NCBI RefSeq assembly: GCF_024168645.1
Contig: NZ_JALJWF010000001.1
Location: forward strand, 1,355,001 to 1,419,000
Reading direction: 5' to 3'
Origin: Pseudomonas sp. GGS8
GTDB lineage: Bacteria > Pseudomonadota > Gammaproteobacteria > Pseudomonadales > Pseudomonadaceae
DNA length: 64,000 nucleotides
The notes beneath the pieces were generated by a model. It worked only from the letters and a program-made list of their open reading frames with translations, was not told the DNA's origin and ran no database searches. The position numbers and the translations under genes were made by a program. Positions 18,909 to 33,394 of this stretch are shown here, piece after piece. Numbering within the stretch: position 1 is the stretch's first letter; each line of letters begins with the position of its first letter.

Positions 18909-20534
18909 ATGTCCCTACGAAATATGAATATCGCACCGCGGGCGTTCCTCGGTTTCACCCTGATTGGCGCCATGATGCTGATCCTGGGTGTGTTCGCCCT
19001 GAACCAGATGAGCAAAATCCGCGGCGCCGCCGAGGAGATCACCTCGAACAGCGTACCGAGCATCAAAAGCCTCGACGAATTCACCCAGCTGACCCTGCGC
19101 CTGCGCGTCCTGGCTTACCGCCTGTTGGTGAATCGCGAACCGGACGTCCAGCAGAAAACTATCGAGCTGCTGGAAACCCGAAACCAGCAGATTCGGGCGG
19201 CTCAGGCCGGCTACGAAAAACTGATCGCCAGCCCGCAGGAGCGTGCAGCCTATGATCAGTATGTGCAGTTGCTGGGGCAGTACCGCCAGATCGAAGACCG
19301 GATGAAGAGCCTGTCGCGCAACAATCAGATCGACGAACAGCGCACACTGGTCAATACCGATTTGCTGAACAACTCTGAAGCCATGAACACCGTGCTCAAT
19401 CGCTTGCTGGAGATCAACACCCAGCAGACCATCGACACCAACCAACAAGCCGCCGACCAGTATTCCTCGGCGTTCAACCTGGTGGTGACCCTGTTGGTCA
19501 TCGCCACCGGCCTGACCCTGCTGTTCGCCTGGCTGCTGACTAACAGCATCACCCAGCCGATCGCCAACGCCCTGAGCGCCGCCGAAGAAATCGCCGAAGG
19601 CAACCTGACGCGGCCGATCACCGTCGATGGCGAAGATGAAGCCGGTCGTCTGCTCGCCGCGATGGCGAAGATGCAGGAAAAACTGCGTGACACCCTGCAA
19701 CGGATTTCCGGTTCGGCCACACAACTGGCCTCCGCCGCGGAAGAGCTCAACAGCGTCACCGACGAAAGCGCCCGTGGCCTGACCCAGCAGAACAACGAAA
19801 TCGAACAGGCCGCCACCGCCGTCAACGAAATGACCAGCGCCGTGGAAGAAGTCGCTCGCAATGCCGTGAGCACTTCCGAAGCCTCGAAGAACGCCACCAC
19901 TTCGGCGGGCGACGGCCGTGACCTGGTACAGGAAACCGTCAGCGCCATCGAACGCATGAGCGCCGACGTGCAGAGCACCGCCACCCTGATCGGCGATCTG
20001 GCTAACGAGTCGCGAGACATCGGCAAAGTGCTGGACGTGATTCGCGGCCTGGCCGACCAGACCAACCTGTTGGCGTTGAACGCTGCCATCGAAGCGGCCC
20101 GTGCCGGTGAAGCCGGTCGTGGTTTTGCGGTGGTCGCCGATGAGGTGCGTGCCCTGGCCCATCGCACCCAGCAGTCAACCAGCGAAATCGAACGCATGAT
20201 CGGCAGCATCCAGAGCGGCACCGAACACGCCGTGGATTCGATGCGTAACAGCACCGAGCGTGCCGAGTCGACCTTGAACATCGCGCGTGGTGCCGGCCTG
20301 TCGCTGGACACCATCAACAGCGCCATCGTCGAAATCAACGAGCGCAACCTGGTGATCGCCAGCGCGGCCGAAGAGCAGGCGCAAGTGGCCCGTGAAGTGG
20401 ACCGCAATCTGGTGAACATTCGCGATCTGTCGGTGCAATCGGCCACCGGTGCCAACCAGACGAGTGCGGCCAGCAACGAACTGTCGCGCCTGGCGCTGGA
20501 CCTGAACAACATGGTTGGGCGGTTTAGCCTGTAA
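18909..20534 (+). CDS. Methyl-accepting chemotaxis protein with four-helix-bundle sensor
   Basis: About 541 residues. Membrane segment 1 ([19 protein letters not shown]) is followed by a purely helical periplasmic domain of about 155 residues without Cache landmarks, fitting a 4HB_MCP sensor. Membrane segment 2 ([20 protein letters not shown]), a HAMP domain ([20 protein letters not shown]) and the signalling tip [35 protein letters not shown] follow. It senses an unknown small ligand and feeds the CheA pathway. The frame is open back to 18744; ATG 18909 starts the standard MSLRNMNI N-terminus. GTG 18900, better spaced from a GGAGG, is a plausible alternative. Confidence 0.9.
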   Translation: MSLRNMNIAPRAFLGFTLIGAMMLILGVFALNQMSKIRGAAEEITSNSVPSIKSLDEFTQLTLRLRVLAYRLLVNREPDVQQKTIELLETRNQQIRAAQAGYEKLIASPQERAAYDQYVQLLGQYRQIEDRMKSLSRNNQIDEQRTLVNTDLLNNSEAMNTVLNRLLEINTQQTIDTNQQAADQYSSAFNLVVTLLVIATGLTLLFAWLLTNSITQPIANALSAAEEIAEGNLTRPITVDGEDEAGRLLAAMAKMQEKLRDTLQRISGSATQLASAAEELNSVTDESARGLTQQNNEIEQAATAVNEMTSAVEEVARNAVSTSEASKNATTSAGDGRDLVQETVSAIERMSADVQSTATLIGDLANESRDIGKVLDVIRGLADQTNLLALNAAIEAARAGEAGRGFAVVADEVRALAHRTQQSTSEIERMIGSIQSGTEHAVDSMRNSTERAESTLNIARGAGLSLDTINSAIVEINERNLVIASAAEEQAQVAREVDRNLVNIRDLSVQSATGANQTSAASNELSRLALDLNNMVGRFSL

Positions 20535-20541
20535 CGGCTGC

Positions 20542-20680
20542 CCCCTGTGGCGAGGGGGCTTGCCCCCGTTCGGCTGCGAAGCAGTCGCAAATTAACCCAC
20601 GCGTTGAACCTGGCGCACCGCAGCGCCGGCTTTGGGGTCGCTGCGCGACCCAACGGGGGCAAGCCCCCTCGCCACAGGGG
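20542..20680. repeat. Long REP-type inverted repeat
   Basis: CCCCTGTGGCGAGGGGGCTT at 20542 begins an arm of 29 nt that is repeated as an exact reverse complement ending at 20680. A shorter palindromic region (GGGTCGCTGCGCGACCC) lies inside. It sits just after the chemoreceptor stop and could also act as its transcription end. Confidence 0.8.
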
Positions 20681-20793
20681 ATGATCGCCGTCAAAAGCTT
20701 TTTGACAGCATCACATTTCAACAGGTTAGAATCGCTGGCACGCGGACTGCATGGTCAGTGTGCGCCCGCCTTTACGCTTCTGGAGTACTGCCT

Positions 20794-22536
20794 TTGAATG
20801 CAACAACCATCAACAGCCTGTTCTTGATCGGCGCGTTGCTGGTAGGTGCGAGCATTCTGGTGAGCTCACTTTCATCGCGCCTCGGGATCCCGATTCTGGT
20901 GATCATCCTCGCGGTGGGCATGTCGGCCGGTGTCGACGGCGCCGGTATTATTTTCGATAACTACCCCACGGCCTATCTGGTCGGCAACCTCGCCCTGGCA
21001 GTGATCCTGCTCGACGGCGGTTTGCGCACCCGGGTGGCGAGTTTTCGCGTGGCGTTGTGGCCGGCGCTGTCGCTGGCCACGGTCGGCGTGTTGATCACCA
21101 CCGGACTGACCGGCATGGCAGCGGCCTGGTTGTTCGACCTTAACCTGATTCAGGGCCTGCTGATCGGCGCCATCGTCGGCTCCACCGATGCCGCGGCCGT
21201 GTTCTCGCTGCTGGGCGGCAAAGGCCTGAACGAACGGGTGACCGCGAGCCTGGAGATCGAATCCGGCAGCAACGACCCGATGGCGGTGTTCCTCACCGTA
21301 ACCTTGATCGACATGCTCGCCAGCGGCCAGACCGGCCTGCACTGGAGCCTGCTCGGGCACTTGCTGCGTGAGTTCGGTATCGGCGGCGTCATCGGCCTCG
21401 GCGGCGGTTGGCTGATGCTGCAACTGGTCAACCGTATCCACCTGGCCACCGGCCTTTATCCGATTCTGGTGATTGCTGGCGGCCTGGTGGTGTTCGCCCT
21501 GACCAACGCCCTGCACGGCAGCGGCTTTTTGGCGGTGTACCTGTGCGGTCTGGTGATCGGCAACCGCCCGGTGCGCAGCCGTCACGGCATTTTGCATATG
21601 CTCGACGGCATGGCCTGGCTGGCCCAGATCGGCATGTTCCTGGTGCTGGGGCTGCTGGTCACGCCCCATGACCTGCTGCCGATTGCTTTACCGGCGCTGG
21701 GCCTGGCGCTGTGGATGATTCTGTTTGCCCGCCCGCTGTCGGTGCTGGCTGGCCTGCTGCCTTTCAAGGCATTCCATGGACGCGAGAAGGCCTTCATTTC
21801 CTGGGTTGGCCTGCGTGGCGCCGTACCGATCATTCTGGCGGTGTTCCCGTTGATGGCAGGGCTGCCCAACGCGCAGCTGTATTTCAATCTGGCGTTCTTT
21901 ATCGTGCTGGTGTCGCTGTTGGTGCAGGGCACAAGCCTGCCGTGGGTCGCCAAGCTTTTGAAAGTGACCGTCCCGCCGGAGCCCCTGCCGATCTCCCGAT
22001 CGGCGCTGGAAGTGCATGTCACCAGCGAGTGGGAGCTGTTCGTGTATCGCCTCGGTGCCGAGAAATGGTGCATCGGCTCCCCCCTTCGCGAGCTGAAAAT
22101 GCCCGAAGGCACCCGTATCGCAGCCCTGTTTCGTGGCCAGCAACTGCTCCATCCGTCGGGTAGTACGGTGCTCGAAGTCGATGATTTGCTCTGCGTGATC
22201 GGCCATGAACACAACCTTCCGGCCCTCGGAAAACTCTTCAGCCAGGCACCGCAACGGGGGCTGGATTTGCGTTTCTTCGGCGACTTCGTACTCGAAGGAG
22301 ATGCCCAGCTGAGCGCGGTTGCTGCCCTGTACGGATTGAAAGTCGAGGGCATCGATCCGAACATGTCCCTGGGTCACTTCATTGCCCAGAAAGTGGGCGG
22401 CGCTCCAGTCGTCGGTGACCAGGTGGAGTGGAACAACACCCTCTGGACCGTCGCGGTCATGGAAGGGAACAAGATTGGTAAAGTAGGCGTCAGATTCCCC
22501 GAAGGAAGTCGCCCGGGTCCCGGCTTGTTCCTCTAA
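20794..22536 (+). CDS. nhaP2: K+/H+ antiporter NhaP2 (CvrA type)
   Basis: A 580-residue CPA1-family antiporter that exports K+ in exchange for H+ and limits K+ loading under low osmolarity. The N-terminal two thirds form the membrane domain ([21 protein letters not shown], then [23 protein letters not shown] and [14 protein letters not shown], holding the conserved acidic ion-site residues). The cytoplasmic tail has an RCK_C/TrkA-C domain (about 405-490) and a CorC/HlyC-type end. The start is TTG 20794, 8 nt after GGAG, giving [10 protein letters not shown], the usual NhaP2 N-terminus and length. The mechanosensitive channel gene follows 34 bp later, and both serve turgor control. Confidence 0.93.
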   Translation: MNATTINSLFLIGALLVGASILVSSLSSRLGIPILVIILAVGMSAGVDGAGIIFDNYPTAYLVGNLALAVILLDGGLRTRVASFRVALWPALSLATVGVLITTGLTGMAAAWLFDLNLIQGLLIGAIVGSTDAAAVFSLLGGKGLNERVTASLEIESGSNDPMAVFLTVTLIDMLASGQTGLHWSLLGHLLREFGIGGVIGLGGGWLMLQLVNRIHLATGLYPILVIAGGLVVFALTNALHGSGFLAVYLCGLVIGNRPVRSRHGILHMLDGMAWLAQIGMFLVLGLLVTPHDLLPIALPALGLALWMILFARPLSVLAGLLPFKAFHGREKAFISWVGLRGAVPIILAVFPLMAGLPNAQLYFNLAFFIVLVSLLVQGTSLPWVAKLLKVTVPPEPLPISRSALEVHVTSEWELFVYRLGAEKWCIGSPLRELKMPEGTRIAALFRGQQLLHPSGSTVLEVDDLLCVIGHEHNLPALGKLFSQAPQRGLDLRFFGDFVLEGDAQLSAVAALYGLKVEGIDPNMSLGHFIAQKVGGAPVVGDQVEWNNTLWTVAVMEGNKIGKVGVRFPEGSRPGPGLFL

Positions 22537-22570
22537 ACTCCATCCTTCATCTCGTTTTCGATCGGTTTCT

Positions 22571-25921
<3,351 letters not shown>

Positions 25922-25934
25922 GCGCGCTATCCCT

Positions 25935-27433
<1,499 letters not shown>

Positions 27434-27549
27434 GTGAACGCGGCCCTCTGCACAACTGAAAAAGGTAAGGGCCCTGAAACCTATCTCCTTGATAAAGACC
27501 ACCTTCGACTCCAGATCAGTTTCATGGACTGCCCAACTGAGAGCCAATC

Positions 27550-27984
27550 ATGACCGACCCACTCCTCATCCCCTGCCCCCACTGCAACGGCCTGAACCGC
27601 ATTCCCGCCGAGCGCCTCAACGATCATCCAAAGTGCGGCCGCTGCAAGGCTGAGGTCTTGTTGAGCCAGCCGTTCGAGTTGAAACAAGGCGATTACGCCA
27701 GTCAGATCAAGGGTGACCTGCCGTTGCTGGTGGATGTATGGGCGGATTGGTGTGGGCCATGCAAATCGTTTGCGCCGGTGTTCGAGCAGGCGGCGGGGCA
27801 GTTGGCGGGCAAGTGTCGGCTGGCCAAGCTGGACAGCGAGGCGAATCAGCAGTTGTCGGCGCAGTTGGGGATTCGCTCGATCCCGAGCCTGATTCTGTTC
27901 AAGAACGGCCGGGAAGTGGCTCGTCAGAGCGGGGCCTTCCCGTTACCGCAGTTGATGAACTGGTTGCGCAGTCAGGGGATCTGA
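27550..27984 (+). CDS. trxC: Thioredoxin 2 (TrxC)
   Basis: A 144-residue thioredoxin 2. The N-terminal zinc ribbon has Cys9/Cys12 (CPHC) and Cys29/Cys32 (CGRC). The thioredoxin fold follows with the catalytic WCGPC at Cys68/Cys71 and the cis-Pro in SIPSLILF. It is a cytoplasmic disulfide reductase, in E. coli induced by OxyR and zinc-dependent. No OxyR site could be identified here. It converges on the parA gene with only 33 bp between the stops and no clear terminator. Confidence 0.95.
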   Translation: MTDPLLIPCPHCNGLNRIPAERLNDHPKCGRCKAEVLLSQPFELKQGDYASQIKGDLPLLVDVWADWCGPCKSFAPVFEQAAGQLAGKCRLAKLDSEANQQLSAQLGIRSIPSLILFKNGREVARQSGAFPLPQLMNWLRSQGI

Positions 27985-28017
27985 TAACGATCCCGAAATC
28001 CCTGAACAATGTAGAAG

Positions 28018-28788
28018 TCAGGCATTTTCCAGCAGAGCATGCAGATCGACGAATTGCTGGGTCAGTTTGTGCCGTGGGTCGAGGTGGATCAGCGGCGTGT
28101 TGGCCTGATGGGATTCGCGCATGCGCACCGAACTGGCCAGGTACACCGGTAGCACCGGCAGCCCTTCGGCGATCAGTTCGTCGAGGATTTGCTGCGGCAG
28201 ACTGGCGCGGGCCTGGAACTGGTTGACGACGATGCCTTCGACTTCCAGCCCTTCATTGTGGTCGTCCTTCAACTCTTCGATTTCCGCCAACAGACCATAC
28301 AGCGCCTGGCGCGAGAAGCTGTCGCAGTCGAAGGGGATCAGCACACGATCAGCGGCGATCAAGGCCGAGACGGCATAGAAATTCAGCGCTGGCGGGGTGT
28401 CGAGGTAGATCCGGTCGTAATCACCGTCCAGCTCATCGAGCAACTTACGCAGCTTGTTTATCTTGTGTTTGGCCTCAAGCTTGGGCTGTAAGTCTGCCAG
28501 CTCGGCGGTGGCAGTGATGACGTGAAGGTTGTCGAACGGAGTTTCGTAGATGTCGACCTGACCTTTCTTCGAGAACGGCCCGGACGACAAGGTCTGCTTG
28601 AAGAAGTCGGCGATACCCATCGGGATATCCTCACCGGTAAGCCCCGTCAGGTATTGAGTGGAGTTGGCCTGGGCATCGAGATCCACCAACAGCGTGCGAT
28701 AGCCTTCGCTGGCGCTGACCGCCGCCAGATTGCAGGCAATACTTGATTTGCCCACGCCACCTTTCTGATTGAACACCACGCGCCGCAT
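28018..28788 (-). CDS. Orphan ParA-family ATPase
   Basis: 256 codons of a ParA/MinD-type ATPase. The deviant Walker [15 protein letters not shown] is at the N-terminus, the switch region [12 protein letters not shown] follows, and [32 protein letters not shown] is the Walker B and following strand. Such proteins position DNA or protein cargo on the nucleoid or membrane. No parB or parS-like sequence is adjacent, so this is not the chromosome segregation ParA, which sits near the origin with parB. ATG 28788 has a strong GGAGG 7 nt upstream and is preferred over the frame start at 28836. The cargo is unknown. Confidence 0.88.
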   Translation of the reverse strand: MRRVVFNQKGGVGKSSIACNLAAVSASEGYRTLLVDLDAQANSTQYLTGLTGEDIPMGIADFFKQTLSSGPFSKKGQVDIYETPFDNLHVITATAELADLQPKLEAKHKINKLRKLLDELDGDYDRIYLDTPPALNFYAVSALIAADRVLIPFDCDSFSRQALYGLLAEIEELKDDHNEGLEVEGIVVNQFQARASLPQQILDELIAEGLPVLPVYLASSVRMRESHQANTPLIHLDPRHKLTQQFVDLHALLENA

Positions 28789-29142
28789 GTCTAAACCTCC
28801 GTGTATCAAAGAATGACCGAGTGTAGTAGTCCACATCGCTGCTTAGCTACCTCGCCAGCATCTAGACTACACAGTCATAGGCAAATCTCTGGCCGGAAAA
28901 GCTGCCAACTCGTCCATTGATAGCCGACAGTGCCGACAGACATGTCCGCCGCATTGAGGATAATGGCCAAACGACAGCCTTTCGCGAACCAGACGGTACA
29001 TTTCGTTGCGCAAAATGTAACCAGTATTTGCTACACGCCCGCAGCACCGGGATAATGCGCGCCACTCGGCGTTAAGCGCCATGTCAGGTCAGCCGCGGTT
29101 TTGCGACTCACCACGTCAAGGAAGCCCGCAGGGGCGGGATGA
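28789..29142. promoter_or_regulatory. Divergent region between parA and the aryl polyene operon
   Basis: This 354-bp gap must hold the promoter of the 18-kb pigment operon. Directly before the first start there is a small CCCGC/GCGGG hairpin (29126-29138) that overlaps the purine-rich ribosome binding site. Candidate promoter elements could not be placed reliably. A weak minus-strand reading frame (28867-29082) is listed separately. No regulator gene is linked to the operon. Confidence 0.4.
28867..29082 (-). CDS. Doubtful small Cys-rich protein
   Basis: A 71-codon frame starting MALNAEWRALSRCCGRVANT with a CGGHVCRHC cluster resembling a zinc knuckle. Codon third positions are only moderately GC-rich and no good ribosome binding site precedes the ATG, so it may be a chance frame inside the regulatory gap. 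It is kept because the clustered cysteines are unusual for a random frame. Confidence 0.2.
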   Translation of the reverse strand: MALNAEWRALSRCCGRVANTGYILRNEMYRLVRERLSFGHYPQCGGHVCRHCRLSMDELAAFPARDLPMTV

Positions 29143-29868
29143 ATGTCTGTGATCAACTTCAACATCGCCCAATGGCGCGCGTGGGCCCCGGGGCTTGAAA
29201 GCGTGGATGATTGGCAGGCTTGGAGCCGACAACCGGTCGTGCTCGAGCCCAGCGATGCCGCCCCGGATGTGTCGTTCCTGCCGGCCATGCAGCGCCGGCG
29301 ACTCAGCCGCCTGGCGCGGATGGCGTTCAGTGTCGGCTGGCCCTTGGCCGATGGTCGCCAGGACCTACCGCTGGTCTTTATTTCCCGCCACGGCGAAACA
29401 CCGCGCACCTTCGAGATTCTCAGCGATCTGGCGACCGACCAACCGTTGTCGCCCACCCAGTTCAGCCTGTCGGTGCACAACGCGGTGATCGGCCTGTGGT
29501 CGATCATGCGCGGCGAAACCAGCGAAATGACCGCCCTCGCCGCCGCCGGCGATGGCCTTGAACACGGCATGCTGGAGGCCGCGACGCTGCTTGAGGAAGG
29601 CGCGCCCGCGGTACTGCTGATCGTCACCGAAGAGCAACCGCCCGCCGCCTACTCGACCTGGATCGATGATGTGCCTTTCCCTTACGCGATCGGCCTGCTG
29701 ATTACCCCCGGTAATCAGTGGCAGCTGTCGCTGAACAGCACCTCGCAAGCGTTGTCCAACCCCCACTGGCCGCATGCACTGAATCTGATGCACACCCTGC
29801 TCGGCCAGCAGACTACCTGCCAACATGCCTGGAAAAATCGTGTATGGACCTGGCAACGCAACCCGTAA
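29143..29868 (+). CDS. apeC: Aryl polyene chain length factor (ketosynthase-like, ApeC type)
   Basis: A 241-residue truncated ketosynthase-fold protein (Ketoacyl-synt_2 type). The VDDWQAWSRQP and SFLPAMQRRRLSRLARMAF stretches correspond to the ketosynthase N-terminal half. Where a ketosynthase has its active Cys, this protein reads FSLSVHNAVIGLWSI, so it cannot catalyse condensation. In studied aryl polyene systems such a protein pairs with the ApeO ketosynthase and helps set chain length. It is the first gene of the operon and overlaps the next by 25 nt. The start lies among several close candidates (ATG 29143, GTG 29149) after a GC-rich hairpin. Confidence 0.85.
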   Translation: MSVINFNIAQWRAWAPGLESVDDWQAWSRQPVVLEPSDAAPDVSFLPAMQRRRLSRLARMAFSVGWPLADGRQDLPLVFISRHGETPRTFEILSDLATDQPLSPTQFSLSVHNAVIGLWSIMRGETSEMTALAAAGDGLEHGMLEAATLLEEGAPAVLLIVTEEQPPAAYSTWIDDVPFPYAIGLLITPGNQWQLSLNSTSQALSNPHWPHALNLMHTLLGQQTTCQHAWKNRVWTWQRNP

Positions 29869-30656
29869 CCGATAAAAACCGCGACGCCTACTACTGGCGC
29901 CTGCTGGCCACTGCCGCAAGCTTCACCCTGTTCGGGTTGAGCAGCCTGTGCCTGCGACTGGTGGTGTTCCCGCTGCTGAATTGCCTGCCGGGAGGCGTCC
30001 AGGCCCATCGTCTGCGAGCGCGGCAGACGGTCAGCCGGTGCTTCTGGTTTTTCATTCGTTTCATGGCGCGCAGCGGCGTGCTGACTTATGACATACAGGG
30101 GGCGGAAAAACTCGGACGGCCAGGCCAGATGATCGTCGCCAACCACCCTTCATTGATCGATGTGGTGTTTTTGATCGGTCTGGTGCGCCACGCCAATTGC
30201 GTGGTCAAGAAAAGCCTCTGGGAAAACCCGTTCACCCGCGGTCCGCTACGCTGTACCGAATACATCAGCAACGATGGCAGCATGGACATGCTCGACGCCG
30301 CTGCCGAGGCGCTGAAAAGCGGTCAGACCCTGATCATTTTCCCCGAGGGCACCCGGACCCAGCCCGGCCAACCGCCGGCCTTTCATCGGGGGGCGGCGGC
30401 AATCGCCCTGCGCGGTGCGAGAATCCTCACCCCGGTAATTATCAAGGTCAACCCGACCACATTGACCAAGGCCGAACCCTGGTATCGGATCCCCAAACGC
30501 CGCGTGCACTTCAGTTTCTGCGTCGGGGCCGATATAGACCCACAGGCCTTCGCTACGCAAGGACCTGCACCCCAGGCCTCGCGCAAGCTCAATGACTATT
30601 TGCACTCTTACTTTATCAAGGAGCTCGCCGAAGATGAGCGATCAGAACACCGTTAG
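29844..30656 (+). CDS. Membrane 1-acylglycerol-3-phosphate acyltransferase-like protein of the aryl polyene cluster
   Basis: About 270 residues. An N-terminal hydrophobic anchor (FTLFGLSSLCLRLVVFPLL) is followed by the PlsC acyltransferase motifs: NHPSLID (the H-x4-D catalytic pair) and FPEGTR. In aryl polyene clusters this enzyme is thought to transfer acyl groups in assembly of the lipid anchor that holds the pigment. ATG 29844 with GGAAAAA upstream starts inside the previous gene (25-nt overlap), and the frame further upstream is a by-product of that gene. It overlaps the first ACP gene by 23 nt. Confidence 0.88.
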   Translation: MDLATQPVTDKNRDAYYWRLLATAASFTLFGLSSLCLRLVVFPLLNCLPGGVQAHRLRARQTVSRCFWFFIRFMARSGVLTYDIQGAEKLGRPGQMIVANHPSLIDVVFLIGLVRHANCVVKKSLWENPFTRGPLRCTEYISNDGSMDMLDAAAEALKSGQTLIIFPEGTRTQPGQPPAFHRGAAAIALRGARILTPVIIKVNPTTLTKAEPWYRIPKRRVHFSFCVGADIDPQAFATQGPAPQASRKLNDYLHSYFIKELAEDERSEHR

Positions 30657-30909
30657 CCTGATGCAGGAAATCAAAGAGCTGATCATCGAAGCCCTGGGCC
30701 TCGAAGACATCAGCGTCGACGACATCGGCGACGACCAGACGCTGTTCGGCGAAGGCCTGGGCCTGGATTCGGTAGACGCGCTGGAACTCGGCCTGGCGAT
30801 CCAGAAAAAGTACGGCATCAAAATCGATGCCGACGCCAAAGACACCCGTAAACACTTCAGCAACGTGGCGAGCCTTGCGGCGTTCGTCAGTGCAACACAG
30901 GCAGCTTGA
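30634..30909 (+). CDS. apeE: Acyl carrier protein 1 of the aryl polyene cluster
   Basis: A 91-residue acyl carrier protein. Ser46 in GLGLDSVDALEL is the phosphopantetheine attachment site, surrounded by acidic helices typical of ACPs. It carries the growing polyene or a precursor as a thioester in the cytoplasm. ATG 30634 follows AAGGAG by 10 nt; the gene overlaps the preceding stop by 23 nt. It is one of two consecutive ACPs. Assigning the names apeE and apeF to the first and second copy is by order and could be reversed. Confidence 0.88.
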   Translation: MSDQNTVSLMQEIKELIIEALGLEDISVDDIGDDQTLFGEGLGLDSVDALELGLAIQKKYGIKIDADAKDTRKHFSNVASLAAFVSATQAA

Positions 30910-30918
30910 GACCGGACC

Positions 30919-31173
30919 ATGCAAACTCGTGACGATATTTTCAACACCCTGCGCGATGCTCTGGTCGAACTCTTCGAGCTGGACCCCGAGCGCATCAGCC
31001 TGGAATCCAACCTGTACCAGGATCTGGAAATCGACAGCATCGATGCAGTCGACCTGATCGATCACATCAAACGCCAGACCGGCAAGAAAATCGCCGCCGA
31101 AGAATTCAAATCAGTGCGCACCGTCAGCGACGTGGTCGAGGCGGTCTACCGTCTGGTTCAACCCGCCGCATGA
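30919..31173 (+). CDS. apeF: Acyl carrier protein 2 of the aryl polyene cluster
   Basis: An 84-residue acyl carrier protein with Ser40 in LEIDSIDAVDLIDHI as the phosphopantetheine site. The sequence differs clearly from the first ACP (LEIDSID against LGLDSVD), so the two probably serve different partners, for example starter loading and elongation. It begins 9 nt after the first ACP, the only intergenic gap in the operon, and its stop overlaps the next start by 4 nt. Confidence 0.88.
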   Translation: MQTRDDIFNTLRDALVELFELDPERISLESNLYQDLEIDSIDAVDLIDHIKRQTGKKIAAEEFKSVRTVSDVVEAVYRLVQPAA

Positions 31174-31715
31174 GCCGACTGATTGGCCTTGGCCTGCTGC
31201 TCGCAGGCCTGCTGTACCCCTTTGCGGTGTATTTCGGCATGGAGCATTTTGCCCCGTGGCAGTTCGGTCTGCTGCTGGGCAGCCTGTGGCTGGCGCGAGC
31301 GCTGACCGGCGAACGGCGCCCCGGCAGCCTGTGGATGTCCACGGCCGCCATCGCGTTCTGCCTGCTGCTGGCAGTGTTCGACAGCCCGGTGCTGCTGCGC
31401 TGGTACCCGGTGCTCATCAGCGCGTTCATGCTGGCGCTGTTCGGTCTTAGCCTGAAATACGGCCCGCCGATGGTCGAGCGCCTGGCCCGCCTGCGGGAAC
31501 CGGAATTACCGCCCAGGGCCATTCGCTACACCCGCCAGGTGACAATTGCCTGGAGCGTGTTTTTTCTCTGCAACGGTTTGTGCGCCGCCGCCCTGACCCT
31601 TTGGGCGCCGCTGAGCTGGTGGATGTTGTACACCGGCCTGATCTCCTATGGATTGATCGGCCTGATGTTCGCCATTGAATGGCTCATACGACAACGGGTA
31701 CGAGGCCACCCATGA
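31170..31715 (+). CDS. COG4648-type inner-membrane protein of the aryl polyene cluster
   Basis: A 181-residue hydrophobic protein with about five to six membrane helices (LIGLGLLLAGLLYPFAVYF; WYPVLISAFMLALFGLSL; IAWSVFFLCNGLCAAAL; WWMLYTGLISYGLIGLMFAI). It resembles the small membrane protein regularly found between the ACPs and the ligase in aryl polyene clusters. No catalytic motif is visible; a scaffold or export role is inferred from position. It has ATGA overlaps at both ends. Confidence 0.75.
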   Translation: MSRLIGLGLLLAGLLYPFAVYFGMEHFAPWQFGLLLGSLWLARALTGERRPGSLWMSTAAIAFCLLLAVFDSPVLLRWYPVLISAFMLALFGLSLKYGPPMVERLARLREPELPPRAIRYTRQVTIAWSVFFLCNGLCAAALTLWAPLSWWMLYTGLISYGLIGLMFAIEWLIRQRVRGHP

Positions 31716-33394
31716 ATTGGATAAAACTTGAGCAACTGTTGCTCAAGGCTCAGCCGGAGCGTGCCGTGACGGCCGAACCGGCGTTGAATCACGCGCAATT
31801 GTGCGACCGGGCCCTGAGCCTGGCTGCCGGCCTGCACGCCCAGGGTGTGCAGCGCATCGCCGTACACCTTGAAGACGCCGCCGACCTGGCCATTGCCCTG
31901 CTCGGCGCCTGGCGTGCCGGGGTCAGCGTATTGCTGCCCGCCGACCTGCAAGCGCAGACGCGCCAGCGCTGGTCGACCGAGGTCGATCTGTGGCTGACCG
32001 ATCAGGCCGACGATGCACACCTGAGCGATTATCGGCATCCGCCGCTGCCGGCCCACCCGCTGGACCTGGATCGTTGTCAGCTGAGCCTGTGCACCTCCGG
32101 CTCCAGTGGTGAACCCAAGCGCATTGACAAAACCCTGCGCCAACTGGCCAATGAAGTCGAAGCGCTGGAGCACCTGTGGGGCGCGGATCTGGGCGAAGCC
32201 TGCATCATTGGCAGCGTCGCCACCCAGCACATCTACGGGTTGCTGTTTCGGGTGCTGTGGCCGTTGTGCGCCGGGCGTTCGTTCGTGCGCAAGCAACTGG
32301 CTTTCCCGGAAGACTTGCAACGCGCCAGCCGTGAACACCCGGCCTTCGCCTGGGTCGCCAGCCCGGCATTGCTCAAGCGCATGGGCGACAACCTCGACTG
32401 GCCAGCGCTGAGCGCAGTGCGCCGAGTGTTCTCCTCCGGTGGCGCGTTACCCGCCGAAGCCTCGCAAAGCCTTTACGAACGCCTGCAACAATGGCCGACC
32501 GAGATCCTCGGCAGCTCGGAAACCGGCGGCATCGCCTGGCGTCAGGGCCAGGATCTCTGGCAGCCCTTCGCAGGCGTGGAGTTGAGCCAGGACAGCGATG
32601 GCGCGCTGCTGATTGCGTCGCCGTACTTGCCGGCCGGCTATATCGAACACACCGCCGATGCCGCGCGCATCGCCGCCGACGGCCGTTTCGAGCTGTTGGG
32701 GCGACTGGACCGGATCGTCAAACTGGAAGAAAAACGTATCTCGCTACCGATGCTCGAACACGCGTTGATGGCTCACGCCTGGGTCGCCGAAGCGCGCCTG
32801 GGTGTGGTTCAGGAAAATCGCGCCTCATTGGGCGCGCTGCTGGTGCTCAGCGAGCAAGGCCTGCATGCCTTGCGCAATCAGGGACGACGCAGCCTCACGC
32901 AAGCGTTGCGTCAGCATCTGAACCAGCATTGTGAAACGCTGGCCCTGCCACGACGCTGGCGCCTGTTGCGACAACTGCCGCTGAACGCGCAGGGCAAACT
33001 GCCCCAGGCAGAGGTTGAAGCCTTGCTGCTGGCGCCCCGCCCAAAGGTGCCGCAAGTGCTGGAGCAGGTCGAAGTCGAAGGTGAGTGGAACCTGCAATTG
33101 GCGGTCCCGCCAGACCTGGCGTACTTCAGCGGGCACTTTCCCCGGGCGCCGGTACTGCCCGGCGTGGTGCAGGTGGATTGGGCATTGAGCCTGGCCCAGC
33201 AATTGATGACCCTGCCAGCAAAATTCGCCGGCATGGAAGTGCTGAAATTCCAGCAACTGGTGCGCCCTGGCGATGAAATCCAGTTACACCTGCGCTTCGA
33301 TCCGGCGCGCGGCAAATTGTATTTCGCCTATCGCAACGAAACCGCCACCTGCTCCAGCGGGCGGATTTTGCTGGAGGCTGCCAGCGATGCATAA
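31712..33394 (+). CDS. Fused acyl-ACP/CoA ligase and hotdog dehydratase (ApeH-ApeI type)
   Basis: A 560-residue two-domain protein. Residues 1-450 are an adenylating ligase: [14 protein letters not shown] near 127 is the P-loop, [10 protein letters not shown] follows, then [17 protein letters not shown] and a terminal [13 protein letters not shown] with the catalytic Lys. Residues about 455-560 are a FabZ/FabA-like hotdog domain with [20 protein letters not shown], including the His of that dehydratase family. In characterised aryl polyene pathways the ligase (activating the aryl acid) and the dehydratase subunit are separate proteins. Here they are joined. It probably loads an aryl acid on an ACP and contributes to dehydration. 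Confidence 0.88.
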   Translation: MNWIKLEQLLLKAQPERAVTAEPALNHAQLCDRALSLAAGLHAQGVQRIAVHLEDAADLAIALLGAWRAGVSVLLPADLQAQTRQRWSTEVDLWLTDQADDAHLSDYRHPPLPAHPLDLDRCQLSLCTSGSSGEPKRIDKTLRQLANEVEALEHLWGADLGEACIIGSVATQHIYGLLFRVLWPLCAGRSFVRKQLAFPEDLQRASREHPAFAWVASPALLKRMGDNLDWPALSAVRRVFSSGGALPAEASQSLYERLQQWPTEILGSSETGGIAWRQGQDLWQPFAGVELSQDSDGALLIASPYLPAGYIEHTADAARIAADGRFELLGRLDRIVKLEEKRISLPMLEHALMAHAWVAEARLGVVQENRASLGALLVLSEQGLHALRNQGRRSLTQALRQHLNQHCETLALPRRWRLLRQLPLNAQGKLPQAEVEALLLAPRPKVPQVLEQVEVEGEWNLQLAVPPDLAYFSGHFPRAPVLPGVVQVDWALSLAQQLMTLPAKFAGMEVLKFQQLVRPGDEIQLHLRFDPARGKLYFAYRNETATCSSGRILLEAASDA

